In this document: positions 8,930 to 18,790 of the stretch, piece after piece
Layout of the letters: each line of letters opens with the position of its first letter
Position numbering within the stretch: the first letter of the stretch is position 1
Source of the DNA: an uncultured Pelagibacteraceae bacterium
Lineage (GTDB): Bacteria; Pseudomonadota; Alphaproteobacteria; Pelagibacterales; Pelagibacteraceae
DNA length: 64,000 bases
Reading direction: 5' to 3'
NCBI GenBank assembly: GCA_902521805.1
Contig: CABYTL010000003.1
Location: forward strand, 1 to 64,000
Notes under the pieces: generated by a model
Told to the model about the DNA's origin: nothing
Databases searched by the model: none
The model's input: the letters and a program-made list of their open reading frames with translations, nothing else
Program-made: the position numbers and the translations under genes

Positions 8930-9856
8930 ATGTTTTCAGTTATTTTTCCAGGACAAGGATCTCAGATAGTTGGGATGGGAAAAGAATTTTATGATAAATT
9001 TGATATTGTAAAAAATTTATTTAAAGATGCTGATGAAGCTTTGAATCTTCCTTTGTCTAGAATGATATTACATGGCCCAAAAGAAAAATTAGATTTAACA
9101 TCAAACACTCAACCTGCAATATTTTTAATCAGTTACTCAATTTTTCAAGTAGCTATAAAAGAGTTTAATATCGATTTGCATAAAGCAAAATACTTCTCCG
9201 GCCATTCCTTAGGTGAATATTCTGCTTTAGCGTGTGCTGGATATTTAAATTTTAGGGATACTATTAAAATTTTGAAAATTAGAGGTAATGCTATGCAAAG
9301 TTCTGTTCCAAAAGGTGAAGGGGGAATGTTGGCAGTTTTAGGTATTACTGTCGAAAATCTAGAAAATATTTTGAGAAAAAATCAAAATAATTTTGCAGTT
9401 GAAATTGCAAATGACAATTCAGATGGCCAAGTAGTATTGAGTGGAAATTTAATAGATTTGGAAAAATTAAGTTTATTTCTAAGAGAAAATAAAATAAAAG
9501 ATATTAAACTTCCAGTAAGTGCACCATTTCACTGTAGTTTGATGAATAAGGCTACTGATACAATGAGAGAGGAAATAAATAAACTTAATTTTAATCAAGG
9601 TAGCAACTCCTTGATTTCAAATGTGACTGCAGAAGAAATTTCAAATTTGGATGAATTGAAAGATTTATTAATAAAACAAATCGAAAAAAGAGTTCGCTGG
9701 AGAGAAAGTGTAATAAATATGATACAAAAAGGTGTAAATCAATTTATTGAAATTGGACCCGGAAAAGTTTTAACTAGCCTCATAAAAAGAATTAATAAAA
9801 ATGTTGAAGTAATCTCAATTAATAGTGAGGATGAAATAAGAAATTTAAAAATATGA
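8930..9856 (+). CDS. fabD: Malonyl-CoA:ACP transacylase
   Basis: FabD moves malonate from CoA to acyl carrier protein to feed fatty-acid elongation. The 308-residue protein begins MFSVIFPGQGSQ. It has the nucleophile elbow GHSLGEYSA with Ser93 and the partner His201 in SAPFHCSLM. Length and motif spacing fit the family. It leads the plus-strand fabD-fabG-acpP-gmk run and overlaps fabG by 4 nt (ATGA). Confidence 0.96.
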   Translation: MFSVIFPGQGSQIVGMGKEFYDKFDIVKNLFKDADEALNLPLSRMILHGPKEKLDLTSNTQPAIFLISYSIFQVAIKEFNIDLHKAKYFSGHSLGEYSALACAGYLNFRDTIKILKIRGNAMQSSVPKGEGGMLAVLGITVENLENILRKNQNNFAVEIANDNSDGQVVLSGNLIDLEKLSLFLRENKIKDIKLPVSAPFHCSLMNKATDTMREEINKLNFNQGSNSLISNVTAEEISNLDELKDLLIKQIEKRVRWRESVINMIQKGVNQFIEIGPGKVLTSLIKRINKNVEVISINSEDEIRNLKI

Positions 9857-10587
9857 ATGATCTAAAAAATAAAAATATTATCGTGACTGGTTCCACAGGA
9901 GGAATAGGGAATTCAATAGTAAAAAAATTATATGAAAGTGAAGCGAATATTTTAGCTACAGGAACAAAAATAGAAAAACTAAATGAATTAAAAGATAAAT
10001 TTAAAAATATCAAAATACTTAAATTTGATATTTCTCAAAATGATAAAACAGAACAATTTATAGACGATGCGACATCAGAACTTGGTGGTTTAGATTGCAT
10101 TGTTAATAATGCCGGGGTTACTCAAGATAATTTGGCAATTAGAATGAATGTCGAGGAGTGGAAAAAAGTTATTGATATAAATTTAACATCCTCATTTTTA
10201 ATTTGTAAATATGCTATAAAGAAAATGCTTAAGAATAAATCGGGAAAAATTGTAAATATTACCTCAGTAGTAGGTCACACTGGAAATTTAGGCCAAGCAA
10301 ATTATACAGCTTCAAAAGCTGGTATTGTTGCAATGTCAAAGAGTTTAGCCATAGAGTATGCAAAAAAAAATATAAATATTAATTGTATTTCTCCTGGTTT
10401 TATAAAAACAGCTATGACAGATAAAATTGAGGAGAAAATGAAAGATATAATAATTTCAAAAATTCCTTCAGCAAAATTGGGTGAACCGCAAGATATTGCT
10501 AATGCAGTCATTTTTTTAATTTCAAGCTATTCAGACTATATTAACGGTGAAACTTTGCATGTTAATGGTGGTATGTATATGGCTTGA
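9853..10587 (+). CDS. fabG: 3-oxoacyl-ACP reductase
   Basis: FabG reduces 3-oxoacyl-ACP with NADPH in each elongation cycle. The 244-residue short-chain dehydrogenase shows the cofactor loop TGSTGGIG (residues 12-19), NNAG (85-88) and the catalytic triad Ser138, Tyr151 and Lys155 (YTASK). It ends HVNGGMYMA, as FabG proteins do. The overlap with fabD suggests coupled translation. Its stop codon lies inside a TTGACA hexamer that may drive acpP. Confidence 0.95.
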   Translation: MNDLKNKNIIVTGSTGGIGNSIVKKLYESEANILATGTKIEKLNELKDKFKNIKILKFDISQNDKTEQFIDDATSELGGLDCIVNNAGVTQDNLAIRMNVEEWKKVIDINLTSSFLICKYAIKKMLKNKSGKIVNITSVVGHTGNLGQANYTASKAGIVAMSKSLAIEYAKKNININCISPGFIKTAMTDKIEEKMKDIIISKIPSAKLGEPQDIANAVIFLISSYSDYINGETLHVNGGMYMA

Positions 10588-10611
10588 CAAAATAAGTAAT
10601 TAAACTAATAA
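10584..10611 (+). promoter_or_regulatory. Candidate promoter for acpP
   Basis: A perfect -35 hexamer TTGACA overlaps the fabG stop codon and is followed 16 bp later by a weak -10, TAATAA. It lies 25 bp before the acpP start. An extra promoter here would suit acpP, which is usually far more abundant than the other fatty-acid proteins. The -10 match is poor, so this is tentative. Confidence 0.4.
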
Positions 10612-10635
10612 CGATTTTATAACAAAAGGATCAAA

Positions 10636-10875
10636 ATGTCAGAAGATGTTTCAAGCAAGGTAAAAAAAATAGTTGCAGACCATTTAGGAATTGATGAAGT
10701 AAAAGTAACTGAGGAATCTAGTTTCATAGATGACTTAGGTGCTGATAGTTTAGATACTGTTGAATTAGTCATGGCTTTTGAAGAGGAATTTGGTTCAGAA
10801 ATTTCTGATAGTGAAGCTGAAAAAATTTTAACTGTAGGTGATGCTATCAAATTTATCGAAGGCAAAGCTAATTAA
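10636..10875 (+). CDS. acpP: Acyl carrier protein
   Basis: AcpP carries growing acyl chains on a phosphopantetheine arm. The 79-residue acidic protein has the attachment motif [21 protein letters not shown], with Ser38 as the modified residue. An AAAAGGATC ribosome-binding site precedes the ATG. It follows fabG and precedes gmk by 11 bp. In many alphaproteobacteria fabF, mltG and a yicC-like gene sit between acpP and gmk; none is present here. Confidence 0.97.
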   Translation: MSEDVSSKVKKIVADHLGIDEVKVTEESSFIDDLGADSLDTVELVMAFEEEFGSEISDSEAEKILTVGDAIKFIEGKAN

Positions 10876-10886
10876 CAATTTCTTCA

Positions 10887-11519
10887 ATGCCCACTAAAAA
10901 TGATGGGATAATGGTAATTTTATCTTCTCCATCTGGAGCAGGCAAAACAACCTTAGTAAATCTTCTTTCTAAAGAAGATAATTTTAAAATTTCAATATCA
11001 CACACAACTAGACAACCCCGATTAAACGAAACACCAAATAAAGATTATTTTTTTGTTAACGATAAAGAATTTAAAAGGTTGATAAAAAATGAGGAATTTA
11101 TGGAGTATGCAAAAGTATTTGATAATTATTATGGAACTACAAGAACACCAGTTATTGAAAAACTTAACAAAGGTCAAAATGTATTATTTGATATTGATTG
11201 GCAGGGAGCCGATCAAATTAAGAATAAAAATCTAGATTACAAATTGATAACTTTTTTTATTTTACCACCTAGTAAAGAAATTTTATTTGAGAGATTATCG
11301 AATAGAGATATGAAAGACAAAGTAATAGTTGAGGAAAGAATGAAAGAATTTGAGAGAGATGTTTTACACTGGATTAATTATGACTATGTTGTAATAAACG
11401 ATAATTTGCAAGATTGTTATCGAAAAATTCACAATTTAATCAAAGCTGAAGTAAATAATGGTTCAAAAGATTATGATCCTAATTATATTAGAAATCATAT
11501 CGAAAAATTAACTAATTAA
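10887..11519 (+). CDS. gmk: Guanylate kinase
   Basis: Gmk phosphorylates GMP to GDP with ATP. The 210-residue protein has the P-loop [11 protein letters not shown] (about residues 13-23), the GMP-binding stretch [11 protein letters not shown] and DYFFV, and the IDWQGADQI segment. Its final 12 nt overlap the convergent rsmA gene, so no separate terminator can lie between them. Confidence 0.95.
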   Translation: MPTKNDGIMVILSSPSGAGKTTLVNLLSKEDNFKISISHTTRQPRLNETPNKDYFFVNDKEFKRLIKNEEFMEYAKVFDNYYGTTRTPVIEKLNKGQNVLFDIDWQGADQIKNKNLDYKLITFFILPPSKEILFERLSNRDMKDKVIVEERMKEFERDVLHWINYDYVVINDNLQDCYRKIHNLIKAEVNNGSKDYDPNYIRNHIEKLTN

Positions 11520-12296
11520 TTTTTCATATTCATGTGCAATTTTTAAGTAAGTATCTAAATTCAAGTTTTGGGGTCTTAAATTTAATCTAATATCAAGTTT
11601 TTCAGCTATTCTATTATTATCATTAAATATAAGATTATATGGTTTTTTTATCATTTTCCTTCTTTGTGAAAAAAATATTTTAGTTATTTTTTCTAAATTT
11701 GATGGGTTATTCAATTTAACAAAATTTTTTTTTATTTCAAAAAATAGAACTGTGCTATCAACCTTTGGTCGTGGAAAAAAACATGATGGTTTTACATCTA
11801 ATATTTTTTTTATATCAAGTTTCCAATTTGATAAAATAGATAATCTTCCATAATTTTTTGTATTAAATTTAGAAATAATTCTGTCTGCGACTTCTTTTTG
11901 AAACATTAAAATTAAATAGTCAAACCAAATATTTTTATCTTCAATATTAACAATCCATTTACACAATATTTCGGTTGATATATTATATGGAAGATTACCG
12001 AAAACTGTTAACTTTTGGTCATACAGAGAATTCTCATTAATTTCTAAAACGTCTTTGTTAATAATTGAAATTTGGCTACCAAATTTTTCATTAAGTAGTT
12101 TTGACAAATTCCCGTCTTTTTCAATCACCATTAATTTTTTTGGTGTTTTTTCTAAAATTTTTTTTGTGAGATTTCCAGTCCCAGGACCAACTTCTAAAAT
12201 GTTTCTATTATTTATGTTAATTACACTTAATATTTTATCAATAATATTATTATCAATTAAAAAATTTTGTCCTAAACTTTTTTTAGCCTTAATCAA
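11508..12296 (-). CDS. rsmA: 16S rRNA dimethyladenosine transferase
   Basis: RsmA (KsgA) dimethylates two adjacent adenosines in the 3' hairpin of 16S rRNA using S-adenosylmethionine. The 262-residue protein has the N-terminal [11 protein letters not shown] signature, the SAM loop [12 protein letters not shown] and the catalytic FGNLPYNIS motif. The C-terminal helical region has [10 protein letters not shown]. It overlaps pdxA by 8 nt upstream, as expected for the alphaproteobacterial surA-pdxA-rsmA order. Confidence 0.96.
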   Translation of the reverse strand: MIKAKKSLGQNFLIDNNIIDKILSVININNRNILEVGPGTGNLTKKILEKTPKKLMVIEKDGNLSKLLNEKFGSQISIINKDVLEINENSLYDQKLTVFGNLPYNISTEILCKWIVNIEDKNIWFDYLILMFQKEVADRIISKFNTKNYGRLSILSNWKLDIKKILDVKPSCFFPRPKVDSTVLFFEIKKNFVKLNNPSNLEKITKIFFSQRRKMIKKPYNLIFNDNNRIAEKLDIRLNLRPQNLNLDTYLKIAHEYEKLIS

Positions 12297-13254
12297 CGTG
12301 TTCTAAAAAGTTAATTGCTTTAACTAAGCTATTTGGGCTAGAGATGTTTTTTCCGACCATTTTATGATTTGGTCCGTGGTCAGGAGTAACTCTTAAAAAT
12401 GGTAATCCCATGGTTATATTTATTGCATCAAACTCGAATAAAGATTTCATGGGAGTTAATACTTGATCGTGATACATACCTAAAATCACATCAAATTTTT
12501 CTCTATTTTTTTTTAAAAATATTGTATCTGCAGGATATGGACCTTTAACTTTAATACCTTTAGTTTTTTGCGAATTAATTGCCTTTAAAACAATTTTTTC
12601 ATCTTCATTAAATTTTAAAATGCTCTCACAATGGGGGTTCATACCTGTTACACCAATGTTAGGTTTAAATTTTAATTTTTTTAAGTAGAATTTATCTAAT
12701 AAATTTATTTTTTCCTCAATTTTTTTTTGTGTAATATTTTTTGCAACTAATTTAATTGGCAGGTGAGTTGTTAGGGGACATACGGATAAATCTTTGTTAT
12801 AAATCAACATTCCTATTTTTTTTACCTTACATTTGTATGAAAAAAACTCTGTTACTCCAAGAAATTTTCTTTTTAAGAAAGAGGTTTTATTTACAGGACC
12901 ATTAATTATTTTATCAGAATACTTACCACTCACTAATTTAAGAGCTAAATTGAAAGAATTAATTAAATATTTATTTGTAAGATATGTATCAAATTTATTG
13001 TTAATTTTTTTACATTCAATATCTATTAAATTTATACATTTATTATCAATTTTATATTTTTTTAATTTTTTTAATTCTAAAACTCTTAACTTTTTTTTAA
13101 AATTATTTTTTTTTATTTGAGTTATCAATATTTTTTTACAACAAATTAAAATTAACGGAGATTTATAAATTTTATTTTTAATAGTTTTGAAGAAAATTTC
13201 TAAAAAAATACTATTGGGCTCACCCGCAACAATTATGATAGGTTTATTTTTCAT
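12289..13254 (-). CDS. pdxA: 4-hydroxythreonine-4-phosphate dehydrogenase
   Basis: PdxA oxidises 4-phosphohydroxy-L-threonine in the DXP-dependent pyridoxal phosphate pathway. The 321-residue protein starts MKNKPIIIVAGEPNS. It retains the metal-binding histidine segments LTTHLPIK, GMYHDQVL and TPDHGPNH, plus GPYPADTIF. The N-terminal third is unusually lysine-rich and divergent. It overlaps surA by 11 nt and rsmA by 8 nt. Confidence 0.92.
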   Translation of the reverse strand: MKNKPIIIVAGEPNSIFLEIFFKTIKNKIYKSPLILICCKKILITQIKKNNFKKKLRVLELKKLKKYKIDNKCINLIDIECKKINNKFDTYLTNKYLINSFNLALKLVSGKYSDKIINGPVNKTSFLKRKFLGVTEFFSYKCKVKKIGMLIYNKDLSVCPLTTHLPIKLVAKNITQKKIEEKINLLDKFYLKKLKFKPNIGVTGMNPHCESILKFNEDEKIVLKAINSQKTKGIKVKGPYPADTIFLKKNREKFDVILGMYHDQVLTPMKSLFEFDAINITMGLPFLRVTPDHGPNHKMVGKNISSPNSLVKAINFLEHVD

Positions 13255-14176
13255 TAATTGAATAATTTTTTTTTGTTTTGTTAAAAAAAATTCTCGAAAA
13301 TTTTTCTAGTTTTTTATTTCTTTCTACCTGTAAAATTTTTTGAAATTCTTTTTTTCTATCAATATTATCTTTTACTATTTTTATTTCATCTATTCTTAAT
13401 ATGATAAAATTGTTTTCTAATTTAATTACATCAGTATACTCATTTACTTCAAGTTTTTTAATTTTATCATATATTTTTTTTGAGAGAGATTCTTCTTTAA
13501 TCCATCCTACTTTACCACCAAATTTTGAACTTTCAGAAATACTATATAAATTTGCAGTATTATCGAAACCGATCTCCTCAATACTTTTTTGTATTTTGAT
13601 GATTGTATTATCTATATTTTCATTAATATCTTTTTTAAAAACTATCTCAGACAGAAAAAATTCTTTTGTTTTTTTATTTTCTAATTTATTTATTTTTTGA
13701 ATTAATTTTTCTTCATTAATAACAACTTGATTATTAAATCTATTAAATATTAGTTCATTCCAAAAAATCTCTATTTTTATCTTTAGTTTAATCTCGTCAA
13801 GGGAATAAGTTTCATTTATTAAAAGGTCATCTTTAAAAGACTTTTTATCTTCATATCCTAATTTTATAAGTAAATTAGTAAGCTGATCATCTACAAATAA
13901 ATTTTCTTTTTCTAAACTAAAAAATTTTGAAATTTCTTTTTTTTTAATTATTTCTTTAATTAATGATTGTTTTGCAAGATTTGATATTTGATTAATATCC
14001 AAATTTTTTAAATTTGGGTTTAATACTTTTAAATATCTACTCTCTCTTAATACATCATAATTTGTTATAATCTCATTCTCAACTGATGCAATAATATTGA
14101 TTTTTGCAAATGATATCACAATCATTGACAAATAAATTGATATTATTAAATAAATTAATTTAAAAATTTTTTTCAT
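13244..14176 (-). CDS. surA: SurA-like periplasmic chaperone / parvulin-type peptidyl-prolyl isomerase
   Basis: SurA-type proteins escort outer-membrane beta-barrel proteins across the periplasm. The 310-residue protein has an N-terminal hydrophobic signal (about residues 5-25) followed by a SurA N-domain start INIIASVENEIITNYDVLRESRYL. A single degenerate parvulin-like region lies near residues 170-270, where FGGKVGWIKEESLS and VIKLENNFIILRID align with parvulin strands. E. coli SurA has about 430 residues and two parvulin domains, so this is reduced. It lies 7 bp after lptD, as in many relatives. Confidence 0.78.
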   Translation of the reverse strand: MKKIFKLIYLIISIYLSMIVISFAKINIIASVENEIITNYDVLRESRYLKVLNPNLKNLDINQISNLAKQSLIKEIIKKKEISKFFSLEKENLFVDDQLTNLLIKLGYEDKKSFKDDLLINETYSLDEIKLKIKIEIFWNELIFNRFNNQVVINEEKLIQKINKLENKKTKEFFLSEIVFKKDINENIDNTIIKIQKSIEEIGFDNTANLYSISESSKFGGKVGWIKEESLSKKIYDKIKKLEVNEYTDVIKLENNFIILRIDEIKIVKDNIDRKKEFQKILQVERNKKLEKFSRIFFNKTKKNYSINEK

Positions 14177-14183
14177 TAATTTA

Positions 14184-16574
14184 TTAAAAATTTGAACTAT
14201 CGTTCTTATTAAAAGGTATAATAGTTAATTTTAAAAATATACTTTCGTCTGGTTTAATATCTCTGTCACTATAGTATTCTTTATTATATTCAAGTGATGC
14301 AGATAAACAATCATTTTTATATTGATAAGCCAAATTATAATACTCAGTTAAATCAATAGTTTTATTTCTTCTAGTTGAAAATGAGAGCATATTTGAGTCG
14401 TCTAATAATAATTTTGTTGTATTTGTTATATAAGAATTATTATTCTTTGATGAATTGTTTTGATTAAGGTAATCAAAACTTGTTATCAAATTATTAATTT
14501 TAATTTCAGTTGATAAATTTTCGTAATTGATATCAGTTAAATTATTTTTCAAAGAAGAGCTATATTTAAGTAATAAATTATCTGAGGGTTTATAAGCTAG
14601 TTCACTTAAAATACTGGAAGTTTTTTGTCCTATTTGGCTATTTCGAGGTAAATCTTTGTTATCTTTTAATCTAAGGTTGTTGGCTATTTTAAGGTTGAAT
14701 ATTTCTTTCAAAGTCTCTTTCTCCAAAATTGTAAAATCATTTCCATAAGTTAAAGATAGGCCACCTTCAAGTGTATCTTTTTTTGTCAAACGGTCTAAGG
14801 AAAAGACATTATTTACATCTATTTTGTTATCATCATTTCGATAATCTTTCGTATGAGAAGGTGATAATTTTAATGCAAATTTAGGATTAAGTATTTTTTT
14901 ATAATTTTTATTTTCTTTTATCAAAGGCATTGATGAATTTATTTGAATTAAACCTGATAAATTAGTATTTTCCTTATTTTTATATAATTTTGAATTTTGT
15001 GCATCTGTATTAGAATTTTTTATAATAAACTCATAGTTGCTATATAATCCAGCTTTAGTTATTTTTGGACTTGATTTAAAAATCAAATCATTAATATTAA
15101 TTTTTTCAAAAACATTTGTGTTATAATTCTGTGCTAATGCTTGAGATTTGAAAGTGAAATCTCCTATCAAACTAGTTTTGTTATCTAATAATTTTGTAAA
15201 ATTTATTTTAGGAATTATATACTCGAAACGGTCAGACTCATCTTTATTCAAATCCTCATATACTATACTTTCAAATGTGGCTGATGTTTTACTTGCAGAT
15301 AAATCTATTTTAGCAGAATTTTCTAAAACATTTCTATCATTGATTAAACTAGTTTTAATATTATTCTTTTTTAGATAGGTATCTTTTGAAGTGGTTTGGA
15401 TTTTCAAATCAAAATTACTGTCAATAAAATTATCTAGGTTAAAACTTCTGTCGTATTTATAAAAAAAATGGCTTCTAAGCTTTTTATTATCATCAACTTT
15501 CAAGCTAAAATCAGAAATATGGTTACTTTTGTAATTTGCTTGCCTATATTCTGTTTGGAGTAAAATTTCCTCGTGGTCGTAGAATCTAGGAGAAAAAGTA
15601 GCGTCCTTGTTATCTGAAATAGCTAAATAATAGGGCAACGTTATGAAATTTTTTCTTTTAGAAGAATTTTTTAAAGAAGGGGCCAGGAAGCCTGATTTCC
15701 TGTTAACTGTTGGATCGGGGTGATGGAACCTTGGAAAATAAATTATAGGTTTGTCATATATTTTTAAAAAAGCATTTTCGTATTTTATAATTTTATTCTT
15801 TTTATCATGTTCAATTTTTTTTGCTGATAGTTCCCAGGGCGGACATCCATCTCTTTTTTTACATGTGGTAAATACACCTTTTGTAATCTCTGTGATATTT
15901 TTATTATCCTTAATGCTATTCCCTTTTAATCTTGGCTGATTATTTTTATTAAATGTTTTATTATCTAAATTTATTGATACATCTTTACCGAAAAGATTAT
16001 TAGTTTTAGTATTTATAAAAGCTAATGAAGTTTTGAGTTTATTATCATTTTTATCAGTTAAATGAAGATTTTTAATTTTTAATAAATTTTTATTTAACTT
16101 ATATTCAAAACTATCAACAACTAAATTATTCCCAAAATTATCATCAATAACAGAATTAGATAATGAAAAAAGAATGTTTTCAGCATAATTAAAAACTATT
16201 TTCTTTGAATTGATTTTTATATTTTTATTCTTTTCTTTCGCTTCAATTTTCCCGAAGGCTTCAAATAACTGTTTTTTTTCATTAATTACTCCATTTTCAA
16301 ACTTGATTTGTAAACTATTTGATTTATTTAAAATTATTCCATTGCCTTTTATTTTTAAAATTTTACTTTCAACTATGTATTGAAAATTATCAGCAATAAT
16401 TTCTAAATTTTTATCGTTTGAAATTGCCTTACCATTATTAGCTATAATTATATTTCCTTCATCAATAACTTCTATTGTCTTTGTCTTAAAGATAAAAGTC
16501 TGATTATCAGCATGAGTTATACTTACAGTAAAAGTAAATAAAATTAAGCTAAGAAAAAAAATTTTATTTTTCAT
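14184..16574 (-). CDS. lptD: LPS-assembly protein LptD
   Basis: LptD is the outer-membrane barrel that inserts lipopolysaccharide into the outer leaflet. The 796-residue precursor has a signal peptide (about residues 1-22), an LptA/OstA-like periplasmic domain (about 28-230) and a long C-terminal barrel rich in alternating strands. The segment TTCKKRDGCPPWELSAKKIEHD and PIIYFPRFHHPDPTVNRKSGFL are hallmark LptD stretches. Three cysteines remain in the mature part (two in TCKKRDGC, one near the C-terminus), so the E. coli four-cysteine disulfide pattern is not fully kept. It overlaps lptG by 11 nt. Confidence 0.92.
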   Translation of the reverse strand: MKNKIFFLSLILFTFTVSITHADNQTFIFKTKTIEVIDEGNIIIANNGKAISNDKNLEIIADNFQYIVESKILKIKGNGIILNKSNSLQIKFENGVINEKKQLFEAFGKIEAKEKNKNIKINSKKIVFNYAENILFSLSNSVIDDNFGNNLVVDSFEYKLNKNLLKIKNLHLTDKNDNKLKTSLAFINTKTNNLFGKDVSINLDNKTFNKNNQPRLKGNSIKDNKNITEITKGVFTTCKKRDGCPPWELSAKKIEHDKKNKIIKYENAFLKIYDKPIIYFPRFHHPDPTVNRKSGFLAPSLKNSSKRKNFITLPYYLAISDNKDATFSPRFYDHEEILLQTEYRQANYKSNHISDFSLKVDDNKKLRSHFFYKYDRSFNLDNFIDSNFDLKIQTTSKDTYLKKNNIKTSLINDRNVLENSAKIDLSASKTSATFESIVYEDLNKDESDRFEYIIPKINFTKLLDNKTSLIGDFTFKSQALAQNYNTNVFEKININDLIFKSSPKITKAGLYSNYEFIIKNSNTDAQNSKLYKNKENTNLSGLIQINSSMPLIKENKNYKKILNPKFALKLSPSHTKDYRNDDNKIDVNNVFSLDRLTKKDTLEGGLSLTYGNDFTILEKETLKEIFNLKIANNLRLKDNKDLPRNSQIGQKTSSILSELAYKPSDNLLLKYSSSLKNNLTDINYENLSTEIKINNLITSFDYLNQNNSSKNNNSYITNTTKLLLDDSNMLSFSTRRNKTIDLTEYYNLAYQYKNDCLSASLEYNKEYYSDRDIKPDESIFLKLTIIPFNKNDSSNF

Positions 16575-17643
16575 TAATATTAATTAAACCTATAATTGAA
16601 ATTAGTGACATAATCAAAACTGGAAATAAAACAGACATATGTACAGGTATTTTTCCACTATTTCCTAAAGAAGAAAAAAAGAACATCAAATAATAGATTA
16701 AGACTGAAATTAAAAAGCCTATCGTGATGTGAAGAATTACTGAGTCTTTTTTTGTCATACTAAACATTATTATTGCAGATAAGATTGATAAGATTCCATA
16801 TATCAGTGGAGTAGTTGCGAGTTTTAGTAAATGAATAAAAATTTCATCAGAGGAATAACCTAATCTTTCATAATCCTTTTTTAAATCAAAAAGTTTAAAA
16901 ATATCCAAAGTAGTTACATTTGAAAAAAGATTATTTATTTTTTCATAATTAAAATTTGTTTCAATGGTCATAGGATTTTTACTTGCTGTTGTTAAATTTT
17001 CTTTTGTTATCATTGGGTCGTAAATAATCCATTTGTTATTTTCAATATTAATTTTTTTGGATTGTATTACTCTTAATAAGATAAAATTTTCATCAAATTC
17101 ACTTATTATTGATTGAGAAATAAAGTTCTCTTTAATATACCTTGATTTGATAATATATTTCTTATCATACACTTCATCTTTAATCCACAAGCCACTTTTT
17201 GTAACCATTGCTAGATATTTGTTGTCATCTGATAGATCGTTTTTTATGTTAGAGTAATAAAATTTTAGGTTAGATGATATATTGTAAAAAATAAAAATAT
17301 TAAATATTCCAATTGTTATTCCTAATATAAAAATTATTTTTATAATAGAAAAGTTTGTTAATGTATTTGTTTTCAGCAAATTTAATTCGTCTTTTTTAAA
17401 CAAATCATAAAATAAAAATTGAGTTGCAAGTAAAAATATGAATGGAAAAATTTCAAATAATGTAATTGGTGCATTTAATAATGTTAAAAAATAGGGATAT
17501 ATAAAGTTAATATCCAAATCTTTTGTAAAAGATATTTCCTCTAAACTCCCCAAAATAACAGTTAACGAAAAAAAGATTAATGTTATTAGTATAAACTTCT
17601 GTAAAAAATTCCTGATTATATATTTCTGATAAACTTTAAGCAT
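16564..17643 (-). CDS. lptG: LPS export permease LptG
   Basis: LptG and LptF form the membrane part of the ABC machine that extracts LPS from the inner membrane. The 359-residue protein starts MLKVYQKYIIRNFLQKF and has six predicted helices, three before and three after a periplasmic domain (about residues 130-255). The last helices contain PLIYGILSILSAIIMFSM. It overlaps lptF by 8 nt and lptD by 11 nt. The ATPase LptB is not in this window. Confidence 0.88.
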   Translation of the reverse strand: MLKVYQKYIIRNFLQKFILITLIFFSLTVILGSLEEISFTKDLDINFIYPYFLTLLNAPITLFEIFPFIFLLATQFLFYDLFKKDELNLLKTNTLTNFSIIKIIFILGITIGIFNIFIFYNISSNLKFYYSNIKNDLSDDNKYLAMVTKSGLWIKDEVYDKKYIIKSRYIKENFISQSIISEFDENFILLRVIQSKKINIENNKWIIYDPMITKENLTTASKNPMTIETNFNYEKINNLFSNVTTLDIFKLFDLKKDYERLGYSSDEIFIHLLKLATTPLIYGILSILSAIIMFSMTKKDSVILHITIGFLISVLIYYLMFFFSSLGNSGKIPVHMSVLFPVLIMSLISIIGLININEK

Positions 17644-18730
17644 TATTAGTTTTTAAGTAAGTAAAAAAATAAAAAATTGTAAATAAAATAAATGGTGTAA
17701 AAAAATATATCAATAATGAAATATTAGATGATGTTGAGTATCTAAGAGAAGTTTCTGAAATTACTATAATTAGTAAAATAATAAGAAATATATATTTTTT
17801 TGTTTTTTCATAATTTGGATTATATTTTCCAGATATAAGTAAGAAACAACATAAAATAGATATTAAAGGAATATACACTGGTTTGAAAAACCTTTTTAAT
17901 AATTCTTGTTTTGTCTCATTAAGCAAATTATCGTGTTCACATCTTTGTTTATTAATACTCTTATCAAATAAACAACTTAACAAGTGTATAGAGCTTATCT
18001 CTTGAATTTTTGGTTTCGTAATTGTATTAGAGTCAAATGACTGTAAATTAAAATCAATTTGATCAAATTCAAATGTATTAATCCTTTCATTATCGATATT
18101 AATCACCTTACCATCAAAAAGAACAAATTTTTTTCTTTGTTTCTCGGAAATTATAATTCCACTTTTTGCATGGATCATTCTTGAATAACCTTTTGTAGAG
18201 TCATCTATAAAGATATTAGAAAAATTTTCTGAATTTTTTTCTTCAATAAAAATTGTTAATCCTTTTACTGCATTTATAAATTTTCCTTCCTTAATCAAAC
18301 TGGTAAAAAAATCAATGTTAGAGTTTTTTAAAAGATTTCTTGCTTTAAGTTGAGATGAGGGTGATAAATATGAGCCAAGCCAAATTTGAAAACACATGAG
18401 AATTATAGAAGAAATTAATATAATGTTTACAAACTTAATTTTGCTTACTCCATTAATCCAAAAAATATTTAATTCATTATTAACTTCATATTTAATTATT
18501 GTGAAAAATAATGAAATAAAAAACATAAAGGGAAGAATTCTGTGGATTATTTTTGGAAAATTTAAAAAAGTGTAAGCAAAATAAACTTTTAAACCATGCC
18601 CATCTTCAGAGACAAAATCAAAATAATTGACTGCTTGTAAAGTCCAAACTATAAGACCCATTATAAAGATTGATGCAATAAAGAAGGATAGTACGTCTAA
18701 GATAAATTTTTTAAATATTAATTTTTTCAT
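17636..18730 (-). CDS. lptF: LPS export permease LptF
   Basis: This is the partner of LptG in the LptB2FG exporter. The 364-residue YjgP/YjgQ-family protein begins MKKLIFKKFILDVLSFF. It has three N-terminal helices (about 13-35, 58-78 and 100-120), a periplasmic beta-rich domain and three C-terminal helices. The segment YFAYTFLNFPKIIHRILPFMFFISLFFTI fits the family. It is the first gene of the lptF-lptG-lptD-surA-pdxA-rsmA run and diverges from pepA. Confidence 0.87.
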   Translation of the reverse strand: MKKLIFKKFILDVLSFFIASIFIMGLIVWTLQAVNYFDFVSEDGHGLKVYFAYTFLNFPKIIHRILPFMFFISLFFTIIKYEVNNELNIFWINGVSKIKFVNIILISSIILMCFQIWLGSYLSPSSQLKARNLLKNSNIDFFTSLIKEGKFINAVKGLTIFIEEKNSENFSNIFIDDSTKGYSRMIHAKSGIIISEKQRKKFVLFDGKVINIDNERINTFEFDQIDFNLQSFDSNTITKPKIQEISSIHLLSCLFDKSINKQRCEHDNLLNETKQELLKRFFKPVYIPLISILCCFLLISGKYNPNYEKTKKYIFLIILLIIVISETSLRYSTSSNISLLIYFFTPFILFTIFYFFTYLKTNNA

Positions 18731-18790
18731 TGAAATTCTAATCTATATACATATATACCACTCATCTCATATAGATTGAATTTAAAATTT

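Noticed and set aside
10617-10865. 82-residue minus-strand ORF opposite acpP
   Set aside because: It mirrors the acpP coding sequence and has a composition expected of antisense to an acidic protein; no ribosome site or family is evident.
12833-13120. 95-residue plus-strand ORF opposite pdxA
   Set aside because: It is a phenylalanine/leucine-rich antisense of the lysine-rich pdxA N-terminal region, which has clear family motifs in its own frame.
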